A DNA stretch of 64,000 nt from Iodobacter ciconiae (GCF_003952345.1 NZ_CP034433.1:806001-870000), one strand, 5' to 3'; counted from the first letter of the stretch, positions 37,821 to 47,778 are shown. The notes: a model not told the origin generated them from the letters alone. Translations and numbers: made by a program.

Positions 37821-37948
37821 CAGCACTGAGTAAATCCATATAGGCTTATGGATATTCAACTGGGCTCGCCGGATATTCTTTTCGGCCCGCCCGGATTATT
37901 AAAAAATTTCTGTTTTCCCTTCCCGATTTACTCAAGCGCGCCCTCCCT

Positions 37949-39205
37949 ATGCACCTGTCTGATTTAAAACACCTCCATGTTTCCGAACTTGTTGATATGG
38001 CTACGTCTTGCGAGATTGACGGTGCAAACCGGCTGCGTAAGCAAGATCTTGTTTTTGCCATTTTGAAAACAAAAGCTAAAAAAGGTGAAAGCATTTACGG
38101 CGATGGTACGCTGGAAGTGCTACCTGATGGTTTTGGTTTTCTGCGAAGCCCGGATACTTCCTACCTGGCTGGCCCTGATGATATTTATGTCAGCCCTAGC
38201 CAGATTCGCCGCTTTAATTTGCACACCGGTGACACTATTGATGGCGAAATTCGTACGCCCAAAGATGGTGAGCGCTATTTTGCGCTGGTTAAAGTCGATA
38301 AGGTCAATGGCGAGCCACCAGAAAATGCTAAACATAAAATTCTGTTTGAAAACTTAACGCCACTGTTTCCCAATAAGCGTTTACATCTTGAGCGTGATAT
38401 CCGCGCCGAAGAGAATGTAACTGGTCGTATCATTGATCTGATCGCTCCTATCGGTAAAGGCCAACGCGCACTGTTAGTTGCGCCGCCAAAAACCGGTAAG
38501 ACGGTGATGTTGCAGCATATTGCCCATGCAATTAGTGCTAATCACCCTGAAGTAATGCTGATTGTGCTTCTGATTGATGAGCGCCCTGAAGAAGTAACCG
38601 AAATGCAGCGCTCTGTGAAGGGCGAGGTGGTTTCTTCTACGTTTGATGAGCCGGCAACCCGTCACGTACAAGTGGCGGAGATGGTGATTGAAAAAGCCAA
38701 GCGTCTTGTTGAGCACAAAAAAGACGTGGTGATTCTGCTCGATTCGATTACCCGCCTGGCTCGTGCCTACAATACTGTGGTGCCTGCGTCTGGCAAGGTT
38801 TTAACCGGTGGTGTGGATGCAAACGCATTGCAACGCCCCAAGCGCTTCTTTGGTGCGGCTCGTAATATTGAAGAGGGCGGCAGTTTAACGATTATTGCTA
38901 CGGCGCTGGTTGATACCGGTAGTCGTATGGACGATGTGATTTACGAAGAATTCAAGGGTACGGGTAATAATGAAATCCATCTTGACCGCCGTATGGCAGA
39001 AAAGCGTACTTATCCGGCATTAAATGTAAATCGTTCCGGCACACGCCGTGAAGAATTGCTGATTCAGCAAGATCAATTGCAAAAAATATGGGTTCTGCGC
39101 AAATTACTTTATCCAATGGATGATCTGGATGCGATGGAATTCTTATTGGATAAAATCAAAGGCACCAAGAATAATATGGATTTCTTTGATTCGATGCGTC
39201 GATAA
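37949..39205 (+). CDS. rho: Transcription termination factor Rho
   Basis: 418 residues. Hexameric RNA-dependent ATPase. Seen: N-terminal helical domain ([17 protein letters not shown]), the OB-fold RNA site ([20 protein letters not shown]), Walker [11 protein letters not shown], the Q-loop region [22 protein letters not shown] and the R-loop [21 protein letters not shown]. No insertion or prion-like extension. The 128 bases before it may hold the usual autoregulated leader. Confidence 0.97.
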   Translation: MHLSDLKHLHVSELVDMATSCEIDGANRLRKQDLVFAILKTKAKKGESIYGDGTLEVLPDGFGFLRSPDTSYLAGPDDIYVSPSQIRRFNLHTGDTIDGEIRTPKDGERYFALVKVDKVNGEPPENAKHKILFENLTPLFPNKRLHLERDIRAEENVTGRIIDLIAPIGKGQRALLVAPPKTGKTVMLQHIAHAISANHPEVMLIVLLIDERPEEVTEMQRSVKGEVVSSTFDEPATRHVQVAEMVIEKAKRLVEHKKDVVILLDSITRLARAYNTVVPASGKVLTGGVDANALQRPKRFFGAARNIEEGGSLTIIATALVDTGSRMDDVIYEEFKGTGNNEIHLDRRMAEKRTYPALNVNRSGTRREELLIQQDQLQKIWVLRKLLYPMDDLDAMEFLLDKIKGTKNNMDFFDSMRR

Positions 39206-39309
39206 GCACATACAGCGTAGCTTGTTCAAATTGCGCTTTTATGCGATGATCTCGTTTTTATGGCTAGTGTTGGCACAACCCCAGCACGCTAAATGTAAAG
39301 GGAAGTAAA

Positions 39310-39567
39310 ATGAAAGATGGTATTCATCCAGAATATAAAGATGTTGTATTCCAAGACGTAGCTGCTGATTTCACATTTATGAGCCGTTCTACTCTAACTG
39401 CTAAACAAACAATCGTTTGGACTGACGGCAAAGAATATCCATTGGTTAAGCTGGATATTTCTTCGGAATCGCACCCATTCTACACCGGCAAACAAAAGAT
39501 TGTGGACACTGCCGGTCGTATCGACAAGTTCCGTCAAAAATACAGCATGTACGGCAGCAAGGAATAA
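39310..39567 (+). CDS. rpmE2: 50S ribosomal protein L31 type B
   Basis: 85 residues. Type B (zinc-independent) L31: [23 protein letters not shown] and the [11 protein letters not shown] block, with no cysteines, whereas type A L31 has a CxxC zinc site. In enterics this paralogue replaces the zinc form under Zur control; no Zur palindrome is obvious upstream, so it may be the ordinary L31 here. AAGGGAAGTAAA precedes the ATG. Confidence 0.95.
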   Translation: MKDGIHPEYKDVVFQDVAADFTFMSRSTLTAKQTIVWTDGKEYPLVKLDISSESHPFYTGKQKIVDTAGRIDKFRQKYSMYGSKE

Positions 39568-39587
39568 TTATCCCTGCGCAGTATCTG

Positions 39588-39615
39588 AAAAAGGCAGCCG
39601 CGCGCTGCCTTTTTT
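39588..39615 (+). terminator. Terminator after rpmE2
   Basis: AAGGCAGC / GCTGCCTT stem with a five-base loop, flanked by A-run and followed by TTTTTT. Confidence 0.88.
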
Positions 39616-39683
39616 GCATTTAAAAGCTGTCTTTAAAAATTCGATATTTACTATTGGGCTCTTGTAAGCCTTAGGCAAATACC

Positions 39684-41309
39684 ATGCTGACTTATCTTCC
39701 TCCTCTTGAACGTGAACCGCTGGCTGCGGGGGCTGAGAAGCCCTGGCTGCTGCTGCTTCTTTGTTTTGTCTGGTTAATACCAGGCCTAGTGGGCCATGAT
39801 CCGTGGAAGCCCGACGAAATTGAAACTGCCGCAGTGATCCAGCAGTTCATGCAAGGAGCATATTGGTCTGTACCCCAGTTTGCAGGCCAGCCTTACTTGG
39901 AGCATGCGCCCCTATATTATTGGTGTGCAGCGCTGCTTGCATGGCCCTTGCAAACGCTGGGTATGGCAGTGCATGATGCTGCCCGTCTGACGACAGGCAT
40001 CTGGATGGCGCTGGCTTTATGGGGCTTGGGTTTAGCAGGGCGCGAGCTGTATGGCCGCCGAAATGGCCGTGTTGCCGTGATTACCTTGATTGGCTGCATT
40101 GGTTTGATTATCTGGGGACATCATCTTTCCCCTCAGGTTTTGGTTTTAGCTGGGTTTTCCTGGCATATTTTCGGGTTGGCCTATGCTCTGCGCCAGCCCC
40201 TGTGTGCGGGTTTATTGCTGGGTTTGGCATGGTTGCTATTACTTTTAGGGGGTAATTGGGCTGAATTTATTTTAGCGCTCAGCTCCGCATTGCTGCTGTT
40301 TTTATTCAGGCCATGGCGCAATACTTCATTTGGGGTGAGCCTACTTTCAGCCCTGGTGATTGCAGTACCTCTGGGGGCCATCTGGCCGATCGATCTTTAT
40401 CAGCATGCGCGACCGGTATTTGATTTATGGATTGATCAATATGCGCTGGGGCCGTTTGGTGGTTTAGCTGATTTTAAAGCGTTTCATGCGTTCGGTTTCT
40501 TTTCTTCAATTGTGTTGTGGTTTGCCTGGCCCGCTTTACCTCTGGCAATTTGGGGCTTGTGGGCAAATCGGCGGCAGTTAACTCAGCCCAAAATGCTTTT
40601 GCCTAGTGTTTTGCTACTGGTATATGTACTTTGGTTTGTGATGGCGGGTGATACACGTGAATCTCATGCACTTATCGTGTTGTTGCCATTGTCTATTCTT
40701 GCTGCCAGCGGCGTGGATGATTTACGCCGTGGTGCGGCCCAGGCGCTAAACTGGTTTGGTTTGATGACCTTTGGTCTATTTACAGGTCTGCTCTGGTTGG
40801 GCTGGCTGGCCGTGCATACCGGCATGCCTGCCGGGCTGGCTAGAACACTGCGTGAGGCTAGCCCGGCATACCAAGAGCGATGGGATGTGCCGGGAATTAT
40901 TTTTGCAATTGCACTGACTGTTATCTGGGGCTTTGTTATTGCGCGTAAACGTCCTCCAGGGCGGCTGGCAGTGACTAATTGGGCATGTGGAGTGACTTTG
41001 ATTTGGGGGGTCCTTATCGGCTTATGGCAGCCATGGCTGGATGCACAGAAAAGCTATCGCAGTGTTTCATATTCTTTGCGTGATGCGATACAAGGACAAA
41101 AGACATGCATTGATGGGCGAAATATTCCATCGGCTCCGTTAGCATCATTTGAGTATTTTGCGGGGATTGTATTGCAGCAAGGTCACCAGGCTGAGAGTTG
41201 TGGCTTACGAATGACGATCGGAGAGGAGCCTCTGGGAGACACAGTCTTGTGGAGGGGTAATCGCGAGGGTGAGCATAAAGAATTTTTTGTTGTGACTATC
41301 GTTCAATAA
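39684..41309 (+). CDS. ArnT/PMT-like membrane glycosyltransferase (GT-C fold)
   Basis: 541 residues with about eleven transmembrane helices. The first periplasmic loop holds LVGHDPWKPDEIETAAVIQQF, where the Asp/Glu pair corresponds to the catalytic acidic motif of GT39/GT83 enzymes such as ArnT and protein O-mannosyltransferases; PYLEHAPLYYWCAALLA follows, as in the family. These enzymes move a sugar from a polyprenyl-phosphate carrier to lipid A, protein or glycan on the periplasmic face. The acceptor here is unknown; no arn or sugar-nucleotide genes are nearby. Confidence 0.72.
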   Translation: MLTYLPPLEREPLAAGAEKPWLLLLLCFVWLIPGLVGHDPWKPDEIETAAVIQQFMQGAYWSVPQFAGQPYLEHAPLYYWCAALLAWPLQTLGMAVHDAARLTTGIWMALALWGLGLAGRELYGRRNGRVAVITLIGCIGLIIWGHHLSPQVLVLAGFSWHIFGLAYALRQPLCAGLLLGLAWLLLLLGGNWAEFILALSSALLLFLFRPWRNTSFGVSLLSALVIAVPLGAIWPIDLYQHARPVFDLWIDQYALGPFGGLADFKAFHAFGFFSSIVLWFAWPALPLAIWGLWANRRQLTQPKMLLPSVLLLVYVLWFVMAGDTRESHALIVLLPLSILAASGVDDLRRGAAQALNWFGLMTFGLFTGLLWLGWLAVHTGMPAGLARTLREASPAYQERWDVPGIIFAIALTVIWGFVIARKRPPGRLAVTNWACGVTLIWGVLIGLWQPWLDAQKSYRSVSYSLRDAIQGQKTCIDGRNIPSAPLASFEYFAGIVLQQGHQAESCGLRMTIGEEPLGDTVLWRGNREGEHKEFFVVTIVQ

Positions 41310-41312
41310 ACT

Positions 41313-41347
41313 AAAAGGATCGCTTATAAGGTAAGCGATCCTTTTTT
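41313..41347 (+). terminator. Terminator after the ArnT-like gene
   Basis: Perfect 14-base stem AAAAGGATCGCTTA / TAAGCGATCCTTTT with a TAAGG loop and T-run. It can also serve the convergent DUF3149 gene. Confidence 0.9.
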
Positions 41348-41365
41348 TAGGGCTCGCTAAAGGTC

Positions 41366-41542
41366 TTACGGGGTGTTTGTTTTTTTATTTATTGTTTTTA
41401 AATGTGCCGCAGTGTCTTCTATTACTTTGCGTCGAACATAGAAAAAAATATAAACAGCCATACCTAAAATAAAGAGGATGGTAAACAGGCTTAATAAACC
41501 GATATCAGAAGTAAACAGCGCTTGAAGTGGTGTATTTTCCAT
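41366..41542 (-). CDS. DUF3149 small membrane protein
   Basis: 58-residue protein, short enough to be missed by usual cut-offs. The sequence begins MENTPLQALFTSDIG and continues LLSLFTILFILGMAVYIFFYV, one membrane helix, then a basic/acidic tail RRKVIEDTAAHLKT. The TSDIGLLSLFTI motif matches DUF3149, a small family common in betaproteobacteria with no known function. AAGGTAATCACC precedes the ATG, a fair ribosome site. The gap 41543-42072 upstream is AT-rich and holds only its promoter region and a doubtful 69-codon plus-strand frame. Confidence 0.72.
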   Translation of the reverse strand: MENTPLQALFTSDIGLLSLFTILFILGMAVYIFFYVRRKVIEDTAAHLKTINKKTNTP

Positions 41543-42037
41543 GGTGATTACCTTGTATTTATATGATGCTATATGAATACAAATACGATGTTTAGGTATT
41601 GATGCATATCAAGCTTCCTATGCAATTGTTTATTATAAAAATGATTGTCTGGATTTCTGTCTGCATATTTTCGTGTTTTGTCTGATACAGCAGCCTACTG
41701 CTGGCCGTCAATGAGTAAGGTTTTTTTGTCGGTTAAGAAAATACGCTGTGCTTCAATTTTTTGCTGTTAATTTGCCCGCTAATAAATATCACGAAGTATT
41801 GATCGGTAGAGCTTATAGCCAGGTTTTGAATGGCGATATTGTCCACGTCATGCCCTTAGCTGTTATTAACAGGTTTGATGGTTATCTGGGCCACTTAGCT
41901 GGCTGGCCATTTTTCCTGAATGATATTCAGCTTCAAAGCATGTGTATTTTTATTTGATAAGAGCTATTTATCTGCTGGCCAGAGAGTGTAGTGAGCAGAT
42001 TGATAAAAGCGGCTTGGAGGAGGGGCATTTATGGTGT

Positions 42038-42060
42038 GGGCGGCAGAAATACTGCCACCC
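42038..42060 (-). terminator. Hairpin after the YajQ-family gene
   Basis: GGGCGGCAG / CTGCCACCC stem (one wobble pair) with a five-base loop, just beyond the YajQ stop. No T-run follows on the minus strand, so it may be an mRNA-end stabiliser or a Rho-assisted stop. Confidence 0.4.
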
Positions 42061-42072
42061 CGGTTTTAGGTA

Positions 42073-42567
42073 TTAGTCGCGGAAGTTTTGATATTGTAAT
42101 GGAAAATCAGTAATTGATTTTCGCATTAATGCAATTACTTCTTGCAGTATATCGCGTTTAGCACCTGTTACCCGTACAGTATCACCCTGAATAGCTGTTT
42201 GCACTTTTAGTTTTTCATCCTTAATAAGTTTGATGATTTTTTTTGCTAAATCCTGATCAATACCTGCTTTGATTTTCATTTCCATTTTTACTTTATTGCC
42301 AGAAACTTTTTGGATATCGCCACTTTCCAGGCGTTTACTGCTGTCGGCTTCTTTTTTTTCCAACGCTGGAAATAAAATATCTTTAATCTGATCAAGCTGG
42401 GCGTTTGAATCTCCATGGAGCGTGATGGTTTCATCTTTTTCGTTTAAATCAACTTTGGCGCTAGTGCCTTTAAAGTCAAAACGATTGTTGATAACACGAT
42501 CTACGGCATCAATTGCGTTTTTAAGCGCAACCATGTCCAGTTCGGAGCTAATATCGAAAGAAGGCAC
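42073..42567 (-). CDS. YajQ-family cyclic-di-GMP/nucleotide-binding protein
   Basis: 164 residues, two ferredoxin-like folds. Seen: MPSFDISSELDMVALKNAIDAVDRVINNRFDFKGT at the start and VRVTGAKRDILQEVIALMRKSITDFPLQYQNFRD at the end, both diagnostic of the family. In Xanthomonas a YajQ protein binds c-di-GMP and acts with a LysR regulator; in other bacteria the role is unclear. AAGGAGAAGCC precedes the ATG. It ends the minus-strand argF-to-yajQ gene run. Confidence 0.92.
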   Translation of the reverse strand: MPSFDISSELDMVALKNAIDAVDRVINNRFDFKGTSAKVDLNEKDETITLHGDSNAQLDQIKDILFPALEKKEADSSKRLESGDIQKVSGNKVKMEMKIKAGIDQDLAKKIIKLIKDEKLKVQTAIQGDTVRVTGAKRDILQEVIALMRKSITDFPLQYQNFRD

Positions 42568-42620
42568 AGGCTTCTCCTTTATGTAAGTAGTGAATTAAAT
42601 CTATTTCGGGTTCTTGTCGT

Positions 42621-42932
42621 TTATGCAAAATGACAAACGTAATGCAGTGTTTCCAGTGTTTCAATAGTAAAGCTGGAGTTGGCAGGTACATTAAAACTTT
42701 GGCCTGCTGTATAGGTGCTCGCCTCGGGTTCACCGGCCTGTTTTACATGGCAAAGACCCGCTACGATTTCCATGATCTCTGCTGCGCCTGTATTAAAAGT
42801 AAGTGTTGATGGCAAAATAACACCGACTGTTTTTTTTTCACCGCTGGCTAAAATAAGGCAGTGTGATACGCAGAGGCCTTCAAAATAAACATTGCCCTGC
42901 TTAAGTACTGATACATTATCAAATTGTGACAT
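42621..42932 (-). CDS. ppnP: Pyrimidine/purine nucleoside phosphorylase PpnP
   Basis: 103 residues, single cupin barrel (DUF1255/YaiE). Cleaves several nucleosides with phosphate to base and ribose-1-phosphate. Seen: MSQFDNVSVLKQGNVYFEGLCVSH, the MEIVAGLCHVK strand and the GQSFNVPANSSFTIETLETLHYVC end that line the active site. AGAGAAATTTCT lies before the ATG. Twelve bases after the DUF2788 gene. Confidence 0.93.
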   Translation of the reverse strand: MSQFDNVSVLKQGNVYFEGLCVSHCLILASGEKKTVGVILPSTLTFNTGAAEIMEIVAGLCHVKQAGEPEASTYTAGQSFNVPANSSFTIETLETLHYVCHFA

Positions 42933-42944
42933 AGAAATTTCTCT

Positions 42945-43166
42945 TTATTTTTGAAGGAGTTCGGTGAGTATCGTTTTTACAATAAATCCGAATACGCCAA
43001 ACCCCAGTGTAAAGAATAAAACCAGGGAGCCATATTTTCCTGCTTTAGAATCTGCAGCTAATCGATAAATGATAAAGCCCATATAAATGATGAGGCCGGT
43101 ACAGAGGATAGACACCGATAGCGTGGTGAATGTTTCCTCTGACATATTTTTAAGTGCCTCAAGCAT
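42945..43166 (-). CDS. DUF2788 small membrane protein
   Basis: 73 residues with two transmembrane helices (about 14-34 and 46-68). MSEETFTTLSVSILCTGLIIYMGFIIYRLAADSKAGKYGSLVLFFTLGFGVFGFIVK matches DUF2788, a Neisseriales/gammaproteobacterial family without known function. The frame is open to 43274, but AAAAGGAAACC before the ATG at 43166 and the family start there decide it. Upstream hairpin separates it from argG. Confidence 0.85.
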   Translation of the reverse strand: MLEALKNMSEETFTTLSVSILCTGLIIYMGFIIYRLAADSKAGKYGSLVLFFTLGFGVFGFIVKTILTELLQK

Positions 43167-43189
43167 AATGGTTTCCTTTTGTTTTACGC

Positions 43190-43216
43190 ACAAAGCCGGC
43201 AGCGAGCCGGCTTTGT
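43190..43216. terminator. Hairpin between argG and the DUF2788 gene
   Basis: Perfect 11-base GC-rich stem ACAAAGCCGGC / GCCGGCTTTGT with AGCGA loop, placed 17 bases beyond the argG stop. The minus-strand trailing T-run is weak, so termination may be partial. Confidence 0.65.
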
Positions 43217-43233
43217 TTTCATCTGATTTAAGC

Positions 43234-44448
43234 TTACTTGCGTAATTTAGCGGCAATTCGCATACGTAATGCATTCAGTTTAATAAAGCCTGCTGCATCT
43301 GCCTGATTATAAGCCCCGCCATCGTCTTCAAAGGTGGCAATGTTGGCATCAAATAGTGATTGTTTGGAGTCACGCCCCACCACAATCACATTGCCTTTGT
43401 AGAGTTTAACGCGCACCCAGCCATTTACATGGTTTTGGCTTGCGTCAATCATGCTTTGCAGCATCAGGCGCTCTGGTGCCCACCAGTAGCCGTTGTAAAT
43501 CAGGCTGGCGTATTTAGGCATCAGCTCGTCTTTAAGGTGAGCTACTTCGCGGTCAAGGCAAATGGATTCAATGGCGCGGTGGGCTTTCAGCATAATCGTA
43601 CCGCCGGGGGTTTCGTAGCAGCCACGGCTTTTCATGCCAACAAAGCGGTTTTCAACCAGATCAAGGCGGCCAATACCGTGTTTGCCACCGAGTTTATTCA
43701 GTGTGGCCAATACCGTGGCCGGGCTCATTTTGACGCCATTAATGCCGGTAATATCGCCTTTTTCGTATTCAAGCTCTACGTACTCGGCTGCATCCGGGGC
43801 TTGCTCCGGGCTAACCGACCAGAGCCACATGTCTTCTTCGGGCTCGGCTGCCGGGTTTTCCAGTACCTGGCCCTCGTAAGAAATATGTAGCAGATTGGCA
43901 TCCATAGAGTAAGGGCTGCCACCATTTTTTTTCTTGGCGATATCCATGCCATGTTTCTCGGCGTAATCGAGCAGCTTTTCACGGCTGTTTAAATCCCATT
44001 CGCGCCATGGTGCAATCACTTTGATGTCCGGGCGCAGAGCGTAATAGCCCAGCTCGAAGCGGACTTGATCATTGCCTTTACCTGTTGCTCCGTGGCTGAC
44101 GGCATCTGCACCGGTTAGATTAGCAATCTCAATCTGGCGCTTGGCAATTAGCGGGCGGGCAATGGACGTGCCCAGCAGGTATTCGCCTTCATAAACGGTA
44201 TTTGCTCGGAACATGGGGAAGACAAAGTCCCGCACGAACTCTTCGCGCAAATCATCAATAAAAATATTTTCTGGCTTGATGCCAAACTGTACGGCTTTTT
44301 GGCGGGCGGGCTCAAGCTCTTCGCCCTGGCCCAGATCTGCGGTAAATGTCACCACTTCGCATTGATATGTATCTTGCAACCACTTCAGGATTACCGAGGT
44401 ATCTAGGCCACCAGAGTAGGCAAGAACCGCTTTTTTAACATCAGACAT
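43234..44448 (-). CDS. argG: Argininosuccinate synthase
   Basis: 404 residues. Joins citrulline and aspartate with ATP to argininosuccinate in arginine synthesis. Seen: the PP-loop [15 protein letters not shown] near the N terminus, [11 protein letters not shown], and [27 protein letters not shown] 44448 is chosen because CTTGGAGCTCTC stands before it and [14 protein letters not shown] is the usual start; the 37 extra codons upstream are not family-like. 32 bases after the exporter gene, in the argF direction, probably one transcript. Confidence 0.97.
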   Translation of the reverse strand: MSDVKKAVLAYSGGLDTSVILKWLQDTYQCEVVTFTADLGQGEELEPARQKAVQFGIKPENIFIDDLREEFVRDFVFPMFRANTVYEGEYLLGTSIARPLIAKRQIEIANLTGADAVSHGATGKGNDQVRFELGYYALRPDIKVIAPWREWDLNSREKLLDYAEKHGMDIAKKKNGGSPYSMDANLLHISYEGQVLENPAAEPEEDMWLWSVSPEQAPDAAEYVELEYEKGDITGINGVKMSPATVLATLNKLGGKHGIGRLDLVENRFVGMKSRGCYETPGGTIMLKAHRAIESICLDREVAHLKDELMPKYASLIYNGYWWAPERLMLQSMIDASQNHVNGWVRVKLYKGNVIVVGRDSKQSLFDANIATFEDDGGAYNQADAAGFIKLNALRMRIAAKLRK

Positions 44449-44480
44449 GAGAGCTCCAAGAGGGGGAGAAGGGGCAAGGG

Positions 44481-45101
44481 TTAGTGAGTAAGAGCAAGCC
44501 GCGCACCAAAGCTGATAAAAAGTACACCAGTTAAGCGCGCCAGCCAACGGCTCAGCCACTGTTTGCCTGCTAGTCGCCTGGAAAGGCCTGCACCAGCAAA
44601 GATTAAAAAGGTCAGATAAGCCAAACTTACGGCTTGAACGATCATGCCAAGTATTGCAAAAGTGAGTGGAATCCGGTCATAAGCCGGGTCCACAAACTGG
44701 GGGAAAAATGCCATAAAAAATAAGATTGCTTTCACATTTACAAGCGAAATAGACAGTGCCTGCTTGTAAATATGGCCAGACGGTGCTTCCATTGGCGCAT
44801 TATTGCCTGCCTGTGGTTTTGCTAGCAGCATTTTGAATCCCATCCAGGCCAGATAGGCTGCACCAGCATAACGAACCATATCAAAAGTTGCAGGATGAGT
44901 GTGCATTAAAGATGCAACACCCACACTGGCAAGTAGCATCAGGATTAAATCACCCGTAACAATACCAGCTGCTGCAGCATAACCTGCACGTACACCCAGT
45001 TTGGCCGCCACAGACAAAGTAAAAATCGAGTTTGGCCCCGGCAGTAAAACAATAAAGAAAGTGCCGAGCAGATAGCTGCTTAAATCGGTAATGCCAAACA
45101 T
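44481..45101 (-). CDS. LysE/RhtB-family amino acid exporter
   Basis: 206 residues, six membrane helices. Seen: [41 protein letters not shown], the family's N-terminal signature, and [19 protein letters not shown]. Closest in appearance to LeuE-type members. Its place between argF and argG suggests export of arginine or a related amino acid when in excess, which is inference. Confidence 0.88.
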   Translation of the reverse strand: MFGITDLSSYLLGTFFIVLLPGPNSIFTLSVAAKLGVRAGYAAAAGIVTGDLILMLLASVGVASLMHTHPATFDMVRYAGAAYLAWMGFKMLLAKPQAGNNAPMEAPSGHIYKQALSISLVNVKAILFFMAFFPQFVDPAYDRIPLTFAILGMIVQAVSLAYLTFLIFAGAGLSRRLAGKQWLSRWLARLTGVLFISFGARLALTH

Positions 45102-45167
45102 GACGTGCGATCCTGTATTACTTAATAAAGCGTGGGTAAATGATCTGTTCAGGCCATTTTGGAGTGT

Positions 45168-46082
45168 TTATTCCTCTACTTTACCCAGTAATAGGTATTC
45201 AATCACAGCTTTTTGTGTGTGCATGCGATTTTCTGCTTCATCCCAGACGACCGATTGTGGTCCGTCGATGACTTCCGGGTCGACTTCTTCGCCACGATGC
45301 GCTGGCAGACAGTGCATAAACATGGCGTTGGCCTTAGCTTGCAGCATGACTTTTTCGCTGACTCTGTAATGCAAAAAGTCTTTTCGGCGTTGCAAGGTTT
45401 CACGCTCAAATCCCATTGAAGTGCATACATCGGTAGTTACGATGTCGGCATCTCTGGCGGCTTGATACGGATCGTAAAAGGTTTCAAAATGCTCAACGTC
45501 ATATTTCTGGCCATCAAGTACTGTCATTTCATAGCCGCGCGGACAGGCTTGCTTGAGTTTGAAATTGAAAATTTTTGCAGCTTGTAGCCAGGTGCGGGAA
45601 ATATTGTTGCTATCACCAATCCAGGCTACTGTTTTGCCTTCGATCGAGCCATTTTTTTCGATATAGGTAAAAATATCGGCCAGAATCTGGCATGGGTGAT
45701 ATTCATTGGTCAGCCCGTTAATAACGGGAACTAAAGAATTATCGGCAAAGCGTTCAACAATACTTTGCTCGAAAGTACGTACCATTACGATATTGGTCAT
45801 GCGGCTGATGACTTTCGCCACATCTTCGATAGGCTCGCCACGGCCCAACTGGGTGTCTTTGGATTGCAAAAACATCGCATGACCACCGAACTGCGCCATG
45901 CCTGCTTCAAAAGAAACACGAGTACGGGTGGATGATTTTTCAAAAATCATGGCTAGCACTTTACCAATCAGCGGCTGGTAAAGCTCGCCTGCGGCCAGTT
46001 TGGCTTTAAGAATGGCAGCGCGTTTGAACAGATAGTCATATTCTTCGCGGGTAAAATCAGTAAACTGCAGATAATGGCGCAT
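45168..46082 (-). CDS. argF: Ornithine carbamoyltransferase
   Basis: 304 residues. Makes citrulline from ornithine and carbamoyl phosphate. Seen: carbamoyl-phosphate loop EKSSTRTRVSFEAG, the NGLTNEYHPCQILAD (HPxQ) block, WIGDSNN, and the ornithine loop MHCLPAHRGEEVDP. MRHYLQFTDFT at 46082 is the usual anabolic N terminus; the frame also opens at GTG 46163, which would add 27 unusual residues. First gene of the minus-strand arg run; argG lies two genes on. Confidence 0.95.
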   Translation of the reverse strand: MRHYLQFTDFTREEYDYLFKRAAILKAKLAAGELYQPLIGKVLAMIFEKSSTRTRVSFEAGMAQFGGHAMFLQSKDTQLGRGEPIEDVAKVISRMTNIVMVRTFEQSIVERFADNSLVPVINGLTNEYHPCQILADIFTYIEKNGSIEGKTVAWIGDSNNISRTWLQAAKIFNFKLKQACPRGYEMTVLDGQKYDVEHFETFYDPYQAARDADIVTTDVCTSMGFERETLQRRKDFLHYRVSEKVMLQAKANAMFMHCLPAHRGEEVDPEVIDGPQSVVWDEAENRMHTQKAVIEYLLLGKVEE

Positions 46083-46376
46083 AGGGAACAGTCCGAGTGG
46101 GCTGCCGTTCAAAAAAGGATCAACTGCGGTGCGCTCGAAGGTGTGATCCGCTGTGCTTTGCACAATTTCTTACAGTATTTCGATCTGGTGCCACGGTTTT
46201 TCACGTAGGCCATTTGGCCTTTATTTTTGAAACGGGGTGAGCCACTTTGAAGAAAAAAGACCATTATTCAACCGTTTGCAGGTGGCTGGCAAGCTCTGAC
46301 AGCTGCTTTTTTTATTATTTGTGAAATTCGATTTATAAGAGTTTGAGAATTTCTAAGGCAGCAGTTTGGCCTGCGA

Positions 46377-46385
46377 TGGTATAAT
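46377..46385 (+). promoter_or_regulatory. Extended -10 promoter of the DUF3579 gene
   Basis: TGGTATAAT is a perfect -10 with the TG extension, 38 bases before the ATG. No good -35 is present, as expected for extended -10 promoters. The 46083-46423 gap is the divergent promoter region of argF; no convincing ArgR box was identified. Confidence 0.6.
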
Positions 46386-46423
46386 CTGATGGATATTCCA
46401 CCATTAAATACGCTGTTGTTAAA

Positions 46424-46738
46424 ATGATCTGCAATCCATACGAAATCATTATTCAGGGCATTACCAGTAATGGGCGTGAATTCCGCCCCAGCGACTGGGC
46501 TGATCGCTTGTCTGGTATTCTCAGCACTTTTGGCGTCGATCAGAAACTGTCTTACGCCCCTTTTGTCCGACCGATGGTGCACGAGAATGTGCGTTGTGTA
46601 GCGGTTGATAAGCAGCTTGAAAAAATTGATCCGCGTGTGTTTGAATTTTTGATGACTTTTGCTCGCGATAATGATTTGCGTATTGTTGATTGTCGCTCTT
46701 TGCTGAGCGAGCACTATGCGGATAAATCTGCGGAATAA
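46424..46738 (+). CDS. DUF3579 protein
   Basis: 104 residues, soluble. IIIQGITSNGREFRPSDWADRLSGILSTFG is the DUF3579 signature, followed by VRPMVHENVRCVAVDKQLEKIDPRVFEFLMTFARDNDLRIVD. The family is almost limited to betaproteobacteria and often lies near argF; its role is unknown. Divergent from argF here. Confidence 0.85.
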   Translation: MICNPYEIIIQGITSNGREFRPSDWADRLSGILSTFGVDQKLSYAPFVRPMVHENVRCVAVDKQLEKIDPRVFEFLMTFARDNDLRIVDCRSLLSEHYADKSAE

Positions 46739-47013
46739 TATTCTGTTTATCGTTGGTCAGACTCTGCCCGGCGATATCTCCTCGGTTCTTCCTCCCCTTC
46801 TGCTTAAATTTTTTGTCTGGTTTTTCGCTGCTATAGGTTTGCTTCATGTAAACGCAAGATGCGTGAATCTTTTAATTCCTGTAATTATTGGCCTGTTGCG
46901 TTGCACCAAGTGCGTCTATGCTGGAACTGATTGCTTGTTTGCGGCTGATTAATCGGCGTGTTGATTGGCAGGCTCCAGGCACGGCCATTTTCAATTGATA
47001 TGAAAGGTGTGTT

Positions 47014-47754
47014 ATGAGACTTAAAGATAAAGTTGCGATTATTACAGGTTCTGCTAGCGGAATTGGTCAGGCCACAGCGATTAAATTTGCCGCAGAAGGC
47101 GCTAAAGTAGTGGTGTGCGATGTAAACCAGAGTGGCATTGATGCCGTTGTTTTTGGCCTCGTGCAAAGTGGCGCGGTGGCGGTAGGTCATGTGGTTGATG
47201 TTACCAATAAAACTCAGATTGCCGAAATGGTGGCAGCAGTTAAAGCGCAGTTTGGCCGCATTGATGTGCTGGTAAATAACGCAGGTATTGTGCAAGATGC
47301 ACAGCTGATCAAAATGACGGAAGAGCAGTTTGATCGCGTGATCGATATCAACCTGAAAGGTGTTTACAACTGTGCCCGTGCTGTGGTCGATATCATGGTT
47401 GAGCAGGGTAATGGTGTGATTCTGAATGCTTCTTCGGTCGTTGGTGTATATGGCAACTTTGGTCAGACTAATTATGCTGCAGCTAAGTTTGGTGTAATTG
47501 GTTTTGTAAAAACATGGGCCAAAGAGCTGGGTAAGAAAGGCATTCGTGCTAATGCAGTTTGCCCCGGCTTTGTTGCAACTCCCATCCTGAAAGCGATGCC
47601 GGAAAAAGTGATTCAGTCGATGGAAGAGCGCGTGCCAATGAAGCGTATGGCCCAACCTGAAGAAATCGCCAATGTGTATGCATTTTTGGCCAGCGATGAA
47701 GCCAGCTATATCAATGGTGCAGCGATTGAAGTAACGGGTGGTTTGACGTTGTAA
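47014..47754 (+). CDS. Short-chain dehydrogenase, FabG-type 3-oxoacyl-ACP/acetoacetyl-CoA reductase
   Basis: 246 residues, classical SDR. Seen: NADP-binding TGSASGIG (11-18), NNAGI, catalytic Ser in LNASSVVG and YAAAKFG (YxxxK), then [17 protein letters not shown]. It reduces a 3-keto group with NADPH in fatty-acid or polyhydroxyalkanoate synthesis; it stands alone, outside a fab cluster, so it may be a secondary paralogue. GAAAGGTGTGTT precedes the ATG. A GC-rich hairpin (47779-47798) lies after the stop. Confidence 0.88.
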   Translation: MRLKDKVAIITGSASGIGQATAIKFAAEGAKVVVCDVNQSGIDAVVFGLVQSGAVAVGHVVDVTNKTQIAEMVAAVKAQFGRIDVLVNNAGIVQDAQLIKMTEEQFDRVIDINLKGVYNCARAVVDIMVEQGNGVILNASSVVGVYGNFGQTNYAAAKFGVIGFVKTWAKELGKKGIRANAVCPGFVATPILKAMPEKVIQSMEERVPMKRMAQPEEIANVYAFLASDEASYINGAAIEVTGGLTL

Positions 47755-47778
47755 GGATTATAAGCCAACCAACCCCCA

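Noticed and set aside
39270..39290. Sigma-54 promoter at TGGCAC before rpmE2
   Set aside because: The -12 GC element is missing at the required spacing.
39205..39310. Zur-type zinc control site before rpmE2
   Set aside because: No dyad resembling a Zur box in the 105 bases between rho and rpmE2.
41748..41957. 69-codon plus-strand frame in the gap before the YajQ gene
   Set aside because: GTG start with no ribosome site, no recognisable motif, and AT-rich surroundings; likely chance.
46716..46952. 78-codon plus-strand frame after the DUF3579 gene
   Set aside because: Overlaps the end of the DUF3579 gene, no ribosome site and no family resemblance; the opposite strand also stays open by chance.
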